A stretch of DNA of 64,000 nt from Paulownia fortunei (taxonomy: Eukaryota > Streptophyta > Magnoliopsida > Lamiales > Paulowniaceae), in contig CM033116.1 in the NCBI GenBank assembly GCA_019321725.1, positions 5,328,642 through 5,392,641 on the forward strand, written 5' to 3'. Under the pieces are notes generated by a model, which was not told the DNA's origin, did not search any database, and saw only the letters and a list, made by a program, of their open reading frames with translations. The translations under genes and the position numbers were made by a program. Shown piece after piece: positions 1 to 12,973 of this stretch; positions within the stretch are counted from its first letter, which is position 1; each line of letters opens with the position of its first letter.

Positions 1-2636
1 TTGTCTTCTGATAGTTACGTAAAAAGATTGATCCACGTAGTCCGCACATTTTAGAATACAAATATCACAATTCGATCAGTTCATGAATCTTGTCAAACCC
101 TATATCGATATTTTTGTTTTTAGATTAAACCCACCCTAATTGAATCGAAATTTATAAAAAAAAACGAAGATCTTGAAATATTTGTGATTTAGGTGAATAA
201 GACAAATTTATAAAACTAGCAGCTGAAAAATATGTAAATACATTGACGACAACATGGATTAAATCTTCAATCTTCAATCTTCAATCTTCAATCTTCAATC
301 TTCAAGTAGATAGTATATAAAAATTAGCCCATATTTACATGCTAACATGAGATGAAAGTTGTCTACTCCGGTTTGGTGCTTCTCAGCTTTGGAAATTGGC
401 AGTTCATGTGCAAAGAATTCAACTTCTGAGAACATCATAAGAAATTAGCAGTCTTTATTTTTAAGAGCCTTTGCAGTTTGCACGTTCATAAAATCACATT
501 GTCAAACTTCCTTATCCCCACTTTGCCCTTCCCAAATTCCATTGAACTTTCCCATTGCCCTCTTCGATCCGCATTTATGATATCTCTGTACTGGATTCTG
601 CTGCCATAAATTCTACAATCTATAGCCCTTCTTCATCTGCACACCGTCACAGCTGTCCATTTTTAATGAGACAACGGCTATTTTTCCATAAGTACAGAAA
701 ATTAGATCAGCAGCTTAAATCCCATTTTCCCCATGTTGCAGAAGTCATCAGCTTTAAGCAAAAACTAATCACGACCAAGATTTAAAGTGTGTTAAAATAT
801 TGCATATTATATATATGTGTGTATGTGTGTGTGTGTGTGTGTTATGTGTATAAAATATAATAAAATTTATAATACTTTTTTATTATTGTTATTATTATTT
901 TGCTCTTCAAATGTTACAACAGTGTATAAAAGAAGGCAAATACTATTATAGTTCTAACAAAAAAGATTTCTTTACTAAATATGTGAAAATTCTGAGGGCA
1001 TTTCCAACCCTGTGCAAAATAGCGGTTCCTCCTCCAACGGGGTCGCCAAACCCTGCGCCGATTTGGCTATGTGAACATTGCTGCGCAAAGCATTTGTTCA
1101 TCTGCTATCTTGTTTTAGTTTTTTTATTCTTATAAATTGTATAATAATGTATTATTTTAATTATAGTTTAAAAACTCTTATTTTACCCCAAGTGTATATC
1201 TTTTAATAAAATTACTTTTCTTTATATTTTATATATGTACATAAATATTTTTAATATTATTTAATTATTTTATTTATACTATTATTATATATATTAAATA
1301 TTCTTATAATCTAAAATTTATTCTAAATATGTCATAAAAAAGAATTAAAATATAGAAATATGAGAATTACATAAATTAATTTCATATTTAACTTAATTCA
1401 ATTTTGATTTATTTAGTTATTTAATATAATATCATATTTAATATAATATATTATTTTAATTAACTAAACGTGAAAATACAAGTTGAATATGTAATTATAG
1501 TAGTATATTAACAAAATTATAAATAAATATTTGATGAAGTAAAATAATTATTATAAATAGAATAATAAAAAGTATACAGAGAATATTCTTTTAGAATTTT
1601 GAAGTAAATAAATTGAAAATTAAGTTCAAACTTGATGAATCTTTTACACTGTTTATATTAAAATAAAGCTATGGATTAAAGACTGCTGAACCAGATAAAT
1701 TTCAAAGTTGGGGCTATTCTTAGGTACCTATAAACAATAAATAAAATGGTTCATCCTTAGTGTTTAATTAAAAGAGGCAAGCAGGTCAAATAAGCTTTAA
1801 AGACAACTGATCATGCAAAAATTATTAACAGCTAATCCATGCCTAATTAGAAATTCCCATGCTTCTATATAATAGTACTGCTATAAATGAGGATGTTTTC
1901 GTCATTTCCAAAGTTGGAAAATTGAAGGCTCTAGTATTTATTTTAAATTTTCTATTCTAATTCATTTCATAATTTACATTATATATTCGAGCCACACTTA
2001 TATACTTAAAATATACTATATATTCAAAAAATATTATATATATATATACGCTGTATATATATTGTACGGAATAGTAAATAAAACACCATGTTCAAATAAA
2101 AAAAATATCCAAATTGTCCAATACTAGGTGAAAGGACCGAGACAAACGCCGGTGTCTATTCTGCTTCATTAAAAATGTGACCACCTGCAAATACTCTCTC
2201 TCTCTCTCTGTCTGAACAATGCATGTCTTCTTCATGATTATAGTAATTTTTTTCTTGAAAACAGCAGAACTCAGGCAAAACCCGTCATTTGAATATTCAC
2301 AATTTATTAATAATAGTATATGGAGTACAGGAGTAGCATATATGATCCGAAAGTAGATCAAACTTTCAATTTTTTTTATTCGTTTTTAATTCTTTGTTCT
2401 TCTTGAAGCAAAAACGAACTCCCAACAAATCATCCATCCCCTGTTTCTTAATCTTCACTTCACCAACAAAAACCAAATACAGAAAGCCCCATTTCAACGA
2501 CTCCTCCTTTCATTATTTCTTTCCTCCAATGCTCTCTCTCTCTCTCTATTGAGTGGTTTAAGAGAGAGAAAGAGAAGTGAACTTGCTTGGAACCAGAAAG
2601 ACCCCTTGAGGAGCAGAGGGTTGGTTCTATGCGAGG
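1..2636. other. AT-rich intergenic DNA upstream of the FRA8/F8H-like gene
   Basis: No coding region is supported here; open frames are short, low in complexity and match nothing I recognise. It holds a heptamer array (264-305), a TG microsatellite near 818-842, and a short GC-richer patch (about 990-1095) beginning with a gagggcatttccaaccc string like the ends of plant hAT-type MITEs. CT runs lie at about 2190-2210 and 2530-2547. The second run is just upstream of the next gene's ATG and probably lies in its promoter or 5'UTR, since CT-rich leaders are common in plants. That placement is inference. Confidence 0.6.
264..305. repeat. (TCTTCAA)6 heptamer minisatellite
   Basis: Six perfect consecutive copies of the 7-base unit TCTTCAA are seen directly, giving 42 bases without interruption. 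It lies in AT-rich intergenic DNA with no spacer structure, so it is a slippage-type tandem repeat and not a CRISPR or iteron array. Confidence 0.95.
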
Positions 2637-4264
2637 ATGAGGCTTTTGCATGGCACAAGAAACAACAGAAATCCTGAGAAAGGGTTCTGTTACAGATACT
2701 TCAAATGGATTCTCTGGTTTTCCATTTCATTCTATTTCTTCTCCTCTTTTCTCATCACTCGCAATAAGCCCACCTCCTCTAATATTTCAAGAACCACCGT
2801 TTCCCATGCCAAACCATCTCGTGCTCTCATCGAAGAATCATTGCTCAACTCCTCCCTCCACCAACTCCAAAACCCCGATGGTAATTAAATAAACGAAAAA
2901 AAAAAAATCCTCTTGTCGATATGGGTTTTTCCAGAATTCTTTTTCTTTCTAATGATAGTTTTTGCTTACTTTTTGCCCATGGCATGTATTGTCTCAGGAT
3001 TATTGAAGGGAATGAAGGTGTATGTTTACGAGTTGCCATCAAAATACAACAGCGACTGGCTATCAAACGAGCGGTGCAGCAACCATTTGTTTGCAGCGGA
3101 GGTGGCTATTCACAGGGCTTTGATGATGAGCGATGTGAGGACGTTGGACCCATGGGAGGCGGACTTTTTCTTCGTCCCTGTTTATGTCGCGTGCAATTTC
3201 AGCACCGTTAATGGTTTCCCCGCCATTGGTCACGCCCGCTCTCTCATGGCATCCGCCGTCGAGCATGTTTCATCTCAACTACCCTTTTGGAACCGCAGCC
3301 TTGGCGCTGACCATGTCTTCGTCGCGTCCCATGATTTTGGTTCTTGCTTTCACACCTTGGTATGCAGTTTTTTCGTGTTATTATTATTTTCTTCCCAGCT
3401 ATGGGTTCGTTTGGATGGTTATTCATGTATGTTTTTATGGTGTTTGCAGGAGGATGTGGCAATTGCAGATGGAGTGCCTGAAATCTTGAGGAATTCAGTA
3501 ATTTTGCAAACTTTTGGGGTAAAACATAAGCACCCATGTCAGGACGTGGAAAATGTGGTGATTCCACCTTACATCTCTCCGGAAAGTGTACGCGTTACCC
3601 TGGAAAACTCTCCGGTGACCGGTCGCCGTGACATTTTTGCGTTTTTCAGGGGTAAAATGGAAGTCCACCCCAAGAATGTCAGCGGTCGTTTTTACAGCAA
3701 GTAGGAAGTCATCCATTATTTTAACCATCTCATCGTTATTCGCGTTATTTTTCTTGGGAAAAGACATGATTAGTCCTGGTTTCTTCTTTTCACTGCAGGC
3801 GGGTGCGGACTGACATATGGCGGAAATACGGCAACGACCGGAGGTTCTACTTGCGGAGGCACAGGTTCGCCGGTTACCACTCTGAGATTGTGCGGTCAAC
3901 GTTTTGTTTGTGCCCTTTGGGGTGGGCCCCATGGAGTCCCCGGCTGGTAGAATCCGTGGCCTTGGGGTGTGTCCCGGTCATCATAGCAGACGGCATCCGG
4001 TTGCCCTTTCCCTCCGCCGTGCCCTGGGCGGAAATATCCCTAACCGTGGCGGAGAACGACGTGGACAAGCTGGGTAAAATTCTTGAACACGTGGCCGCAA
4101 CCAACCTCACTTCAATCCAGAGAAACCTGTGGGACCCGTCAGTTAGAAAGGCCCTACTGTTCAATGTCCCCATTTTGGAAGGTGATGCCACGTGGCAGGT
4201 GCTGGAGGCCCTCTCCCAGAAGCTCGACAGGTCCCACAAGAGGTCAAGTGTTTCTATCGAATGA
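2637..4264 (+). CDS. FRA8/F8H-like: GT47 exostosin-family glycosyltransferase, FRA8/F8H (IRX7) type
   Basis: Predicted Golgi type II membrane glycosyltransferase. The FRA8/F8H clade is required for making the reducing-end tetrasaccharide of glucuronoxylan in secondary walls; that role is family knowledge. Exons: 2637-2880, 2998-3359, 3450-3700, 3799-4264; all junctions are GT-AG and the phases close to a 440-aa protein (Arabidopsis FRA8 is about 448). Residues about 19-40 form one hydrophobic anchor after a short basic tail. The exostosin domain begins near residue 86 (KVYVYELP), continues with EADFFFVPVYV and HDFGSCFHT, and has the conserved donor-site block GWAPWSPRLVESVALGCVPV near residues 326-345, followed by IIADGIRLPF. 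The ATG at 2637 is chosen because it opens the frame into the anchor. FRA8 and F8H arose by duplication within the Brassicaceae lineage (inference), so this may be co-orthologous to both. There is no sign of damage. Confidence 0.93.
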
Positions 4265-4548
4265 GGTATGCCCACGTGGCTTGTTCTGATTGGAGGACTT
4301 GCCAGCTAAGGTTGGCGCTGCTAACTAGGTGGATGGATGTAGATAGTGGTAGACAGCTGGGATTTATTGGACTGCTCACAGACAATATTATCTATTGGGC
4401 TTGCATTATGCTGGGTGGGCCGAGGTTCAGGGCTTGTACGGCTGAGCTGGCGAGGTTTCATTGGTTGCCTTTGCGATGTGGTTGGACATCATCTATTCTA
4501 CGTTGTACGTACAAATCTATTAGATTCTTTTGTAAATGTTGAAAGAGG

Positions 4549-4554
4549 AATAAA
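4549..4554 (+). terminator. Probable polyadenylation signal of the FRA8/F8H-like gene
   Basis: AATAAA lies 285 bases past the stop codon, preceded by a TTTTGTAAATGTT stretch that fits a plant far-upstream (UGUA-type) element and followed by an A-rich run. Plant poly(A) signals are loose, so the exact cleavage site is not determined. Confidence 0.45.
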
Positions 4555-4854
4555 TACTTTTGACAAAAAATAACGAGCAGATGGAGACGGAATAGTCTGT
4601 GGAGGTTCACATGGTCATCTGATCTGTTTGGTGTACAAAATACTTGGAGAAGAAAAGCGGATAGGAGTTGTGAGTATTTGTTGTTAGTTCAAATGACATT
4701 ACAGCTGCTTAGGTACGTTACTTGAGTTGCATGAACTAATCAATTATAAAACAGGAGCAGGTTAAAGTTTTGCTGTAAAGTTAAGAAATGAAAAGCCTGT
4801 GTGTGGAATAGAAGTTGTGGAGTGGTGGCAGGTAGGGGTACATGTGGGGACGGA

Positions 4855-5030
4855 TCCAAAAAAATTAAGTTTAGAGGGTGAGATTAATTTTTTTAAAAAA
4901 ATAATACATATTAAAATATTTTAAATTTTTTTAAAATAATAAACCTATATATAAAATGTTATATTAAATTTAAAATTTTATGAAATTGAAGGGTTGGATT
5001 GTCCTTGCCTACCCCTACTCCGTCACTAGC
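4855..5030. mobile_element. MITE relic, GACGGA-end family, copy 1
   Basis: The left end reads GGGGACGGATCCA, followed by TTTAGAGGGTGAGATTAAT. The right end reads CTACCCCTACTCCGTCACTAGC, whose reverse complement begins GCTAGTGACGGAG, so the ends are imperfect inverted repeats. The AT-rich core has no coding capacity. Related copies lie at about 15865-16095 and 18015-18215. The family is inferred from shared ends; the superfamily (hAT or other) is undecided. Confidence 0.55.
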
Positions 5031-5122
5031 ACCTGACTTAATTTCTTTGGCTTTTTATCAAAATTTATAGGGTATTAATTATTGTGATTTTAAGAAATTT
5101 AAAATCAAAATTGATATGGTGT

Positions 5123-5153
<31 letters not shown>

Positions 5154-8100
5154 ACGATGTGTTAAATTTTCAATCGTCATCTCCTTTCAAGCTAGCAACT
5201 TTAAGGTGGGCGCTTGATTACAAGACACCCAAGTCGAAAGGGCGTCATTATTGTCATGGCGAAAATTTTCCAAATGCTCAAATCAAAATCAAAATCAAAA
5301 CAAGGGATAATAAATTATGAATTAAAAACTATAAATGTTCAATATAAACTATATAACTTCAAAATAGTATAAAAATGTGTATTTATAGATGTTTAACTTG
5401 AAAGTTAAGTCTTTTATTTTAAGCTAAAATTTTATATTTTTGAACTTAATTAAAATATCATCTCTTAATTTAATATTTTTTAGCTTAATTAAAATATCAT
5501 CATCTTACTAATGTGCTAATAGTGTTTCTTAAGGCCATGCACTTAGTTGTATTGGGTTTGACCTCCTAAGTCTTTTTACACTTATCTCAATTTTCATATA
5601 ATATTAGTGTAGGAAGTTTTGGCAAACTATTACAAATTTAGGATATAAATAATTGACATTTTACTTTGGTCTATTTTAATTGTTATTTATGTAGCAAATA
5701 TACATATAAGAAATCCGATTTAAGAACAAATATTAACTTAGATCAAACATATACAACCGTATAAGACGCAACAAAAACTAGTGTGATGCTATTGTGATAA
5801 TAAACAATAAATTTGAAGAACAATAAATAAATAAAGAATTAAATAAAATTAATTCATGTTTATTTAGGTTTGTTTTTTTACTAATTCCACCATACTAAGG
5901 TTTTTTCGAATTTTAATTTCTATTATACATATTCTTTAAATACTTTAAATCTTCTTATTTCATACTTTAATTGCAAAAAAGTAAACATGTAATTCTTGCT
6001 TAAGAATATGCTCTAGAATTTATATCAACTAATACTTATCCAGATGTAAGAACTGATTATTAATGTATCTACATATTAATTAACTGTTCAAAAAGTTCAG
6101 GAAAATAAGTCAATAAAAGACTACAAATCAAAATTTGACAATAAAACAGCGGATGTCTAATAAATATTTATAGAAAAATATGAATGGAATTTATTGTATA
6201 TCAAATATATATTTGGTTTTGTATGTATTTTTTTATTAATATATTTGTAGAACTGAATCATACCAAAATTTTCGGTACAACATTTGTGTTAGGTTCGCCA
6301 TAATTGCAGGTGCATGCGTAGCCGAAAATTATTTTTTTTTATCAAATATAAATTTATCAAATAAATTTATCCTCTCGATTTAAAAGCGATTCTAACGATC
6401 GTACTTATTCAAGTAAATATATATAAATAAATATATTAATTCGTATTATATATTTAATGTACTCAAATTGTTGTAGGGAATAAAACAATCAATTGTTTAT
6501 CAAAACTTGTAGGGATTCAAGTGTCCCCTCTATTAGGTGTACAATATAAAAAGGTAACACCAATTAAAAGAATTCGTTAATATCATTTAAATCATTTACT
6601 AATTTAGACTCGAAGTAAATTTTATTTTTTCGATCCAATTGATGGAAAAGAACACTAAATATTGATTCTTTAATTTCTTAAAAGTTGAATATAAAGATAA
6701 TATCAAAAAACTAATTTTCTTTTAAAGAACAAGAAAATTAAGATTTCAAGAAAATACTTTTTTTTTCTTTTTAACTTTTCTTTTCTTGGAGAGAAAAATA
6801 GAATACTTAACAAAATAAGTTTTGCCGAAATTTATATATAATTTTCAATTTTACCAAAAATTATATATAATTTTTGGCCCTCTCCCTTTGGATTTAAACT
6901 TTGCTCTACTCTAGTAGAAAATTTATCAATTTTGAATTAATTCAAAATTTGAACTTAGAAGAATTCTAAATTTTTCAATAACTTTTTTCATTTTCTCTCT
7001 CCAACGTATGTGTACTTGTTAGAAACTACATTAGTCACCAAAATTGTCTACATACATTTTTTATATTAATTAAAAAATTCAAATAATATCAAGATGGATA
7101 TATGTCAAATATATACCTAAAATATATTTATATAAAATAAATTATAGTGGGATTATAAAAATCGATCACTTTATTTATTTATTTATAAATATATTAATTA
7201 ATTAAATTATATTTATTTAATTTATTTTTTTCATATTTTAATGTGCTTCTTAAGTGTTCTGTTTTAATTTTTTTGGGCTTGGACTTAAAAATTCAAAAAT
7301 CAATCCAATTGATTTCATTCTAAATTAATCAATCCAATTGATTAATTATAATTTACTCCAATTAGGTTTCTAATCAAATTAGGTTAAATTAAAAAATTCA
7401 ACTACTTAATTGAATAATTCAATTTAACTATTAAATTAAATAAATTCCTTAATTATTTATCAATCAATATTAATTAATTAATTTTGAATTATTAAATAAA
7501 TTTCAAAATTAGAAATATTATTTTCCATAAAGATGTGTGACCCTATTAGGTTCACTACTAAACTAGTAGTGAACTTGCAATATTTGTAACTCATGAATAA
7601 TAATTATTTTAATTAATTAATATACTTAGAATTAACTTCTTAATTTCAAGAACCTCATTATTCATGAAAACACCTGACAAATAATCATGACAAACTAGTT
7701 TTAGGTGAAATAGCGAGTAAACTTATTTCAGTTGCAAAATACACGTACGATCCTTTCGATTGAATTTAAGGAATGAATTATAAGTCGAAACCCTAAATGA
7801 TTAAATAAATGTGATCACATTTCAAGTTCCAATGATTCTGATAAATCACGATTCATTCTGCATTGACCAAAGTATTTAAATCATGAATTATGAAAATATA
7901 AAAAATTCTCTTGTTTAAAAATACAAATGTCGAATTTTATATTGACTACTGACAAATCTCTATCAATGCAACACCCAACATACCCCTTTGTGATTGTCAA
8001 TCAATTAGAAGATATATTAAAATGATGCAGGATTCACACAATGCTACCATCATATCTCAAGTTCGAAAACTAGCTGTATACTATCACAACACAAAAGTTT

Positions 8101-8715
8101 TTATTTTGACAGGTAAAGCCTCCAACTAAGAATTTCTTGTAAACCATAGTTGGTGTACTTGTTCCCTAACAAGCACCCACATACATGCACATGCATCTCT
8201 ATGCTAATGCTAATGGAATGCGATATTCTCGTCTCACGAGCATGTATTATATGTGCGAGTTTTACTGAACTATTTGATGTCTTATCTCGAAATGCTCTCG
8301 AGTGAAAATTTATTTAAAACCAAAACCTTATATACATGTTCTATGATCGTCATCATATGCGCGATCATATCCTATAGTTAAATTTGGTCTATGAACTTTA
8401 TTTGATATACATAAATAAAAGATGAAAAATATAAAATAAAGAAAATATTTTTTTTTAATTAATATAATTTTCAATAAGATTGTTTTTATAAAAAAAAATA
8501 GTACAATATACCAATCTAATTAGGCGTTGCACATCCTACTTTAACACATTTGTTTTATACCAATTTTTTTATATTTTGAAAGAAAAAATATTAATTTGAT
8601 ACGATACGCTACAATTTAATAAGTATTAGTGTTGTGAATTTTTTTTCCTTAAACCAGGTTAAAAGACCTAACTAATCATATTCATCCAATATATAACTAA
8701 TTTTGGATTGAATTG

Positions 8716-8747
<32 letters not shown>

Positions 8748-10926
8748 ACGGTAATTTGCAGAAGGTTTTTGGGGGACAACATTTAAAGAAACAGGGTGGG
8801 AGCTGATAAATGTCAGAGACTTTAATTTGGAATGGAGAAGGGTTGAGGGGAGGGACAGTGCCCAGTGTTTACTCTGTTTTCAAGATGGTTTTGATGGTGA
8901 GGTACCATTATAGGAGTATTTGGTTATTATGTATAATTGTTGGATTTTTTTTATTGAAATTAGATTGTTCAAATTAATTAATATCAGGTGAATTGTAATA
9001 GGAATAATATTTATTTTTTGATCGAGCATTCTTTCTGAATTTTACATTAATTACTATGTATTTATTTAAATCCGATCAAATTCAATTTAAACTAAAAAAA
9101 TTCAAGAATGTTTGGATTTTAACCGAAACATTAAATATCTTATAAGCTTTGACTTGAGTTTATTGAAATTGAGATTGAACTATAATTTCCCCTAATTACA
9201 GCAAGAATTGAAAATCAACATGTATATATAATACGAACAAGTATTAAAATGCAATAAAATTTACAATAAAAAATCTAAAGTTGCATACTCAAAAACTTAT
9301 TTGTATAATGATGAAGGTTTTCCTTATTAATAAGATTCAGCCCGAATTCACCTTATTTATTAGTCTGTAATGACAAAGCTTTACATGGGCCAAGAGGTAA
9401 CCCAAATGGAGGTTGAGGCTAAAGTTCACTCCCGTGCACATGAGCCCAATTAGTCTATAAAATATTCCTTCTCTTAAAGATAAATCCTAGTATAATTTAC
9501 TTGTAATGACGACAATGCATGCTTTACCATGATAAGTAACTAACATCAGATCCAAATTCAAAATTCTCAATTCTGAAAATCAATGAATGAAACAGAGTGA
9601 TTTACAACCATCTTGACTTAGTTCCGACAGCAAACATACTTCATTTAATACTCTGTCGATCTTGATTTAAGTGGATACAGAGTTTTTGATGAAAATTGAA
9701 AATTTTATGACATTTTTAATGTTATTTTGAATGTTTTGATTGAAATATTATGAAAAATGGATTTTGAGAGTAAAATTGAGGAATATGTAGCGAATGGGTA
9801 TGCATTTGAATAAATTATCGAAAAAAAATAATGTGATGTATTTTCGTGAAAATGCGTTTGAATGAATATTTTTTACTGATATTTTCTACGGTAGATATTT
9901 TTGATGTCACATAAAATTTGTATAATATTTTATATTGTTATTATGTAAAGATAATGATTGAAAAACACATGTTTACATTAAGACAATGATTAAAAGATAT
10001 AAATATATGTTATATATTCTTGTAAAGATTAGGATATATATAAATTTATATATTTGATTTGATTAATAATTAAAAGATATAAAGATAAGATAAGGATTTT
10101 GGGAAAATGAAAATCATTTTGCAGATGTTTTGGGGAATAAAAATATCATTCTCCTAAAATACACTTATTCAACATATTTTTATTTCTAGGAGATGAAAAT
10201 GCCTTTTACAAAAATGAAACCAAGATAATGTATAAAAGTTTTATATAACTGTACATTATTATCTTTAAAAAGTAGTGGTTGAGAGTCAGTGATATCAAAT
10301 TATTATTTTAAATTATACAATACTTTCAAATATAAAATTTTTATTTTAGAAAATAAAATTTTTATTTTTGGAATGTCCCCGAAAAATTATAAGAGTGATA
10401 ATTTGTGATGGAGAGAGTATCACATACACTTTTCATTTCGTCAAATGTACCACATACTGAACTCCATCCCAAATTATTAGCTCACTTCCTATACTTGACT
10501 AGTTAAATTGAGTATTTTTCTTAGTGCAATTATAAATAATTTAATCAATTTTCTTAAGAAGTAATTGAATAGTATTTAATAATATATAACATATTAAGAT
10601 TTGAAAGTTTAGTAACATTAAAATTATCAAAAAAGCAATATGACTAATTAATCAAAAGATTAAAAAGTTTAATGCCCATACTATAGCAAATAAAGCAATT
10701 ATTTTGGGATAGAACGAGTATATTGATAATAAAATATTAATTGTTGCTTGAAAATCGCAATTCTTACTTTTGAATATGGGACATTGTAATGCTACTTCGT
10801 ATTTATAATAAAATGTGAAATGCAAAGATATACATTTAGAGGCACATCTCATGCCTTGACAAACCAAAGGGTATTTTCTTTCCCTCTCATCTCACTTTTA
10901 AATTATACTCACTTCACAAATTTATT

Positions 10927-10959
<33 letters not shown>

Positions 10960-11126
10960 TCAATTCAACTTCCAAATCTTTGGAGGCTTGGACGCTTTGC
11001 CTTCACCTACTCTTGTATATCTATTCTTGGCAAGTGGGCACATCTCAAGATTCTCCAAACCAATTGTATGAAAATAATAATATATGGCGCATGATTTAGA
11101 AATATTTATAACCAAGTCGCCAAACC
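5031..11126. other. Gene-free AT-rich intergenic block
   Basis: About 6 kb with no supportable gene. Contents seen: a GT microsatellite (about 5123-5151), an AT microsatellite (about 8715-8740), a CA microsatellite (about 10929-10957), and an inverted-repeat element (about 9690-10230). About 7530-8100 has slightly more balanced composition, including ACTAGTAGTGAACTTGC and GAAACCCTAAATG strings that could be an old LTR-retrotransposon remnant. I found no primer-binding site, paired LTR or pol motif, so I do not call one. Confidence 0.6.
9690..10230. repeat. Inverted-repeat MITE-like element, copy 1 (shared with 20625-21362)
   Basis: The left arm contains GAGGAATATGTAGCGAATGG and AATAATGTGATGTATTTT strings. 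They recur in the left arm of the element at 20625-20940 (GGGAATATGTAGAGAATGAG) and in reverse complement at 21120-21360. The right part (TTCATTTTGC, ATACACTTATTC, TTTTATTTC) resembles the other arm. There is no coding content. Boundaries are approximate and no target duplication was resolved. Confidence 0.45.
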
Positions 11127-11844
11127 CTAGCACTCGGGGGTGAGCCTATGGTCACGTTGTGGATCCCCACAATAATCATAAACCTTGTAATATTTTTGGA
11201 CCCATGCCAGGGCCGCGTACTGCTGGCGGCTCATCCCCATGGAGCCGGACGGAGACCCGGAAGCGGGGCGGCACGAGGCGGGGCCGTTGGCGTTGCAGCC
11301 TCCTATCTTGAAATTGTTGTACTTGCCAACAAAGGGTTGGTAATTGTAGTCAGCTTTGTATTTTCCATTCTCGGTGGCCCATGAGGAGGCATCCCATATT
11401 GATCCGTACACCCACATGGGCCTCAAGGGAAATGTGGCGTCACTTTTCCTCGGGTACCTTCTGATGGGCACATCATCCACAAAAAATCTGCAGTTCCACA
11501 TCATATGAAAATCCAATTTTGAGGCACTTATGAGAAAAAGGAAAGAATAATTACTGAAAAATTCTAATATTGGGAATAATGATTTTTGTGTCCATCTCTG
11601 TCGTATACTAAAACATGTAATTCGCAGTGTGTTCATGTCATACCTAAAATCAATCACTTCTAATGAAGTAAAATCGATATTAGGAATATATACCACTATA
11701 GTATGTGCATGTAAACTACTTGAAAATTTTATATTATTACATCAAACTCATATTTATTCGCAATTGGGTCAAGGGTCCAAAACTCGACCAAACTCAACCC
11801 AATTTCCAACACTAATAAAAATTCAAAATTAATTTGGTGTTGAA

Positions 11845-11893
<49 letters not shown>

Positions 11894-12973
11894 GATAATT
11901 TGGATTTTTGTAGATATATATTAGACTTACATGATCTCGGTGGGATTCCAGAGGATGGCATAATTGTGAAAATCTTTGGTGGGGTCGAACCAAAGGTGAA
12001 ATTTCATCTCTCGCCCTATAATATTTCCATCTCCACTCCCTCTGATGTAAACATTGGTTTGGAGGACATAAGGCTTGTCCTGTGTGGTGCCCAGAAATTC
12101 AATATCAATCTCATCATGGTTCCCCGGATGGGCTTCATTGTTTGAAAGCTGCCATTTTTACCACACATATCAAGACTCTGCCAGTTTTAGATACAGCAGA
12201 TTAACTGAAAAAAATATTTGTACAAGAGGGATTCTCACATAGAAAGATGTAATCACTCCAGCAGTATAACCAGTTTGGAGCTTGATGGCAGCCCCAAAAT
12301 AACCAGATGAATAAGGATCCAGCGATTTGAATCCGCTTCCTGCGAAGACAAAATAAGCAGAGTGGCAATATTAGAGAGAGCCCACCAAAATTGTAGGGAC
12401 TGTTCGGTACAATACATGTATCTAGTATATGGTATATACATGGAAAATGAGATAATTAGAGGATGGTATTTGCACCCAATATATGTGCACTGAATGCATT
12501 GAATGTAGCATCTACCATATCGGGACGGTATGTAACTAGAAAGAATATAGTTTCAACATTCACTTTGCATAAATATGCAAAACACACCAATTGGTATTGA
12601 ACAACCACTTCATTTGAAAATTTAATTTATTAAAAAGATGAGAAATTTAATATTTAATATCTCTTACACTTGGTGTAAGATAAGGTACCGTTCGTGGTAG
12701 AAATAAAGGATAATGCTGAAGAACACGAAGGTAATTATTATATCAGCTTATTGCAGTCTGGCTAGTAGTAGTACCTGAGCTTCTGTCAAGCCAAATAGTG
12801 AGTGCCCCTTGGTCTAGTCTTTGATGCTGAGGACCCCAAAGATTCCTGAACCCTTGGTTGAACCCTATTGAGCCAATTCTGGAACTGGGGTAGTAGCCAG
12901 GAGAAGGTGGACCCTGAGCATTATTTCTCAAAGGGAACATGAAAAGGAAGAGGAGAGAAAGAAGGAGAGCCAT
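11127..12973 (-). CDS. XTH31/32-like: Xyloglucan endotransglucosylase/hydrolase, XTH31/32 group
   Basis: Secreted GH16 enzyme that cuts and religates, or hydrolyses, xyloglucan in the wall. The XTH31/32 group (IIIA) includes members with mainly endohydrolase activity; that is family knowledge. Exons in transcript order: 12973-12775, 12339-12239, 12148-11931, 11487-11127. All are GT-AG and close to 292 aa, a usual XTH length. Residues 1-19 form a signal peptide ending near NNAQ, followed by [11 protein letters not shown]. The catalytic motif [10 protein letters not shown] lies at residues 111-120, with nucleophile and acid/base Glu present. The C-terminal XET domain carries the conserved cysteines and ends RDHRLTPEC. 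The sequence after the catalytic motif (GTTQDKPY) lacks the N-glycosylation sequon seen in many group I/II XTHs. The ATG at 12973 opens directly into the signal peptide. Intron 3 holds an AT/GT microsatellite. Confidence 0.95.
11845..11893. repeat. Compound (AT)n(GT)n microsatellite in XTH intron 3
   Basis: About 11 AT units are followed directly by about 14 GT units, lying inside intron 3 (11488-11930) of the XTH gene. On the sense strand this is an (AC)n(AT)n tract shortly after the donor site. It is likely polymorphic in length. Confidence 0.9.

Noticed and set aside
264..305. Regular repeat that might be read as an array with spacers
   Set aside because: The units are contiguous 7-mers with no spacers, in plant DNA; it is a minisatellite, not a CRISPR.
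911..1135. 74-residue open frame with a small GC-richer part
   Set aside because: No domain, no intron partner and no start context; the GC-richer part resembles MITE ends.
2092..2361. 89-residue minus-strand open frame
   Set aside because: It crosses a CT microsatellite and has no recognisable motif.
2913..3704. One continuous frame across the FRA8/F8H-like region
   Set aside because: It reads through introns 1 and 2. The conserved protein and clean splice sites show that only parts are exons.
7530..8100. Possible LTR-retrotransposon remnant
   Set aside because: Composition is suggestive, but I found no paired LTR, primer-binding site, polypurine tract or coding motif.
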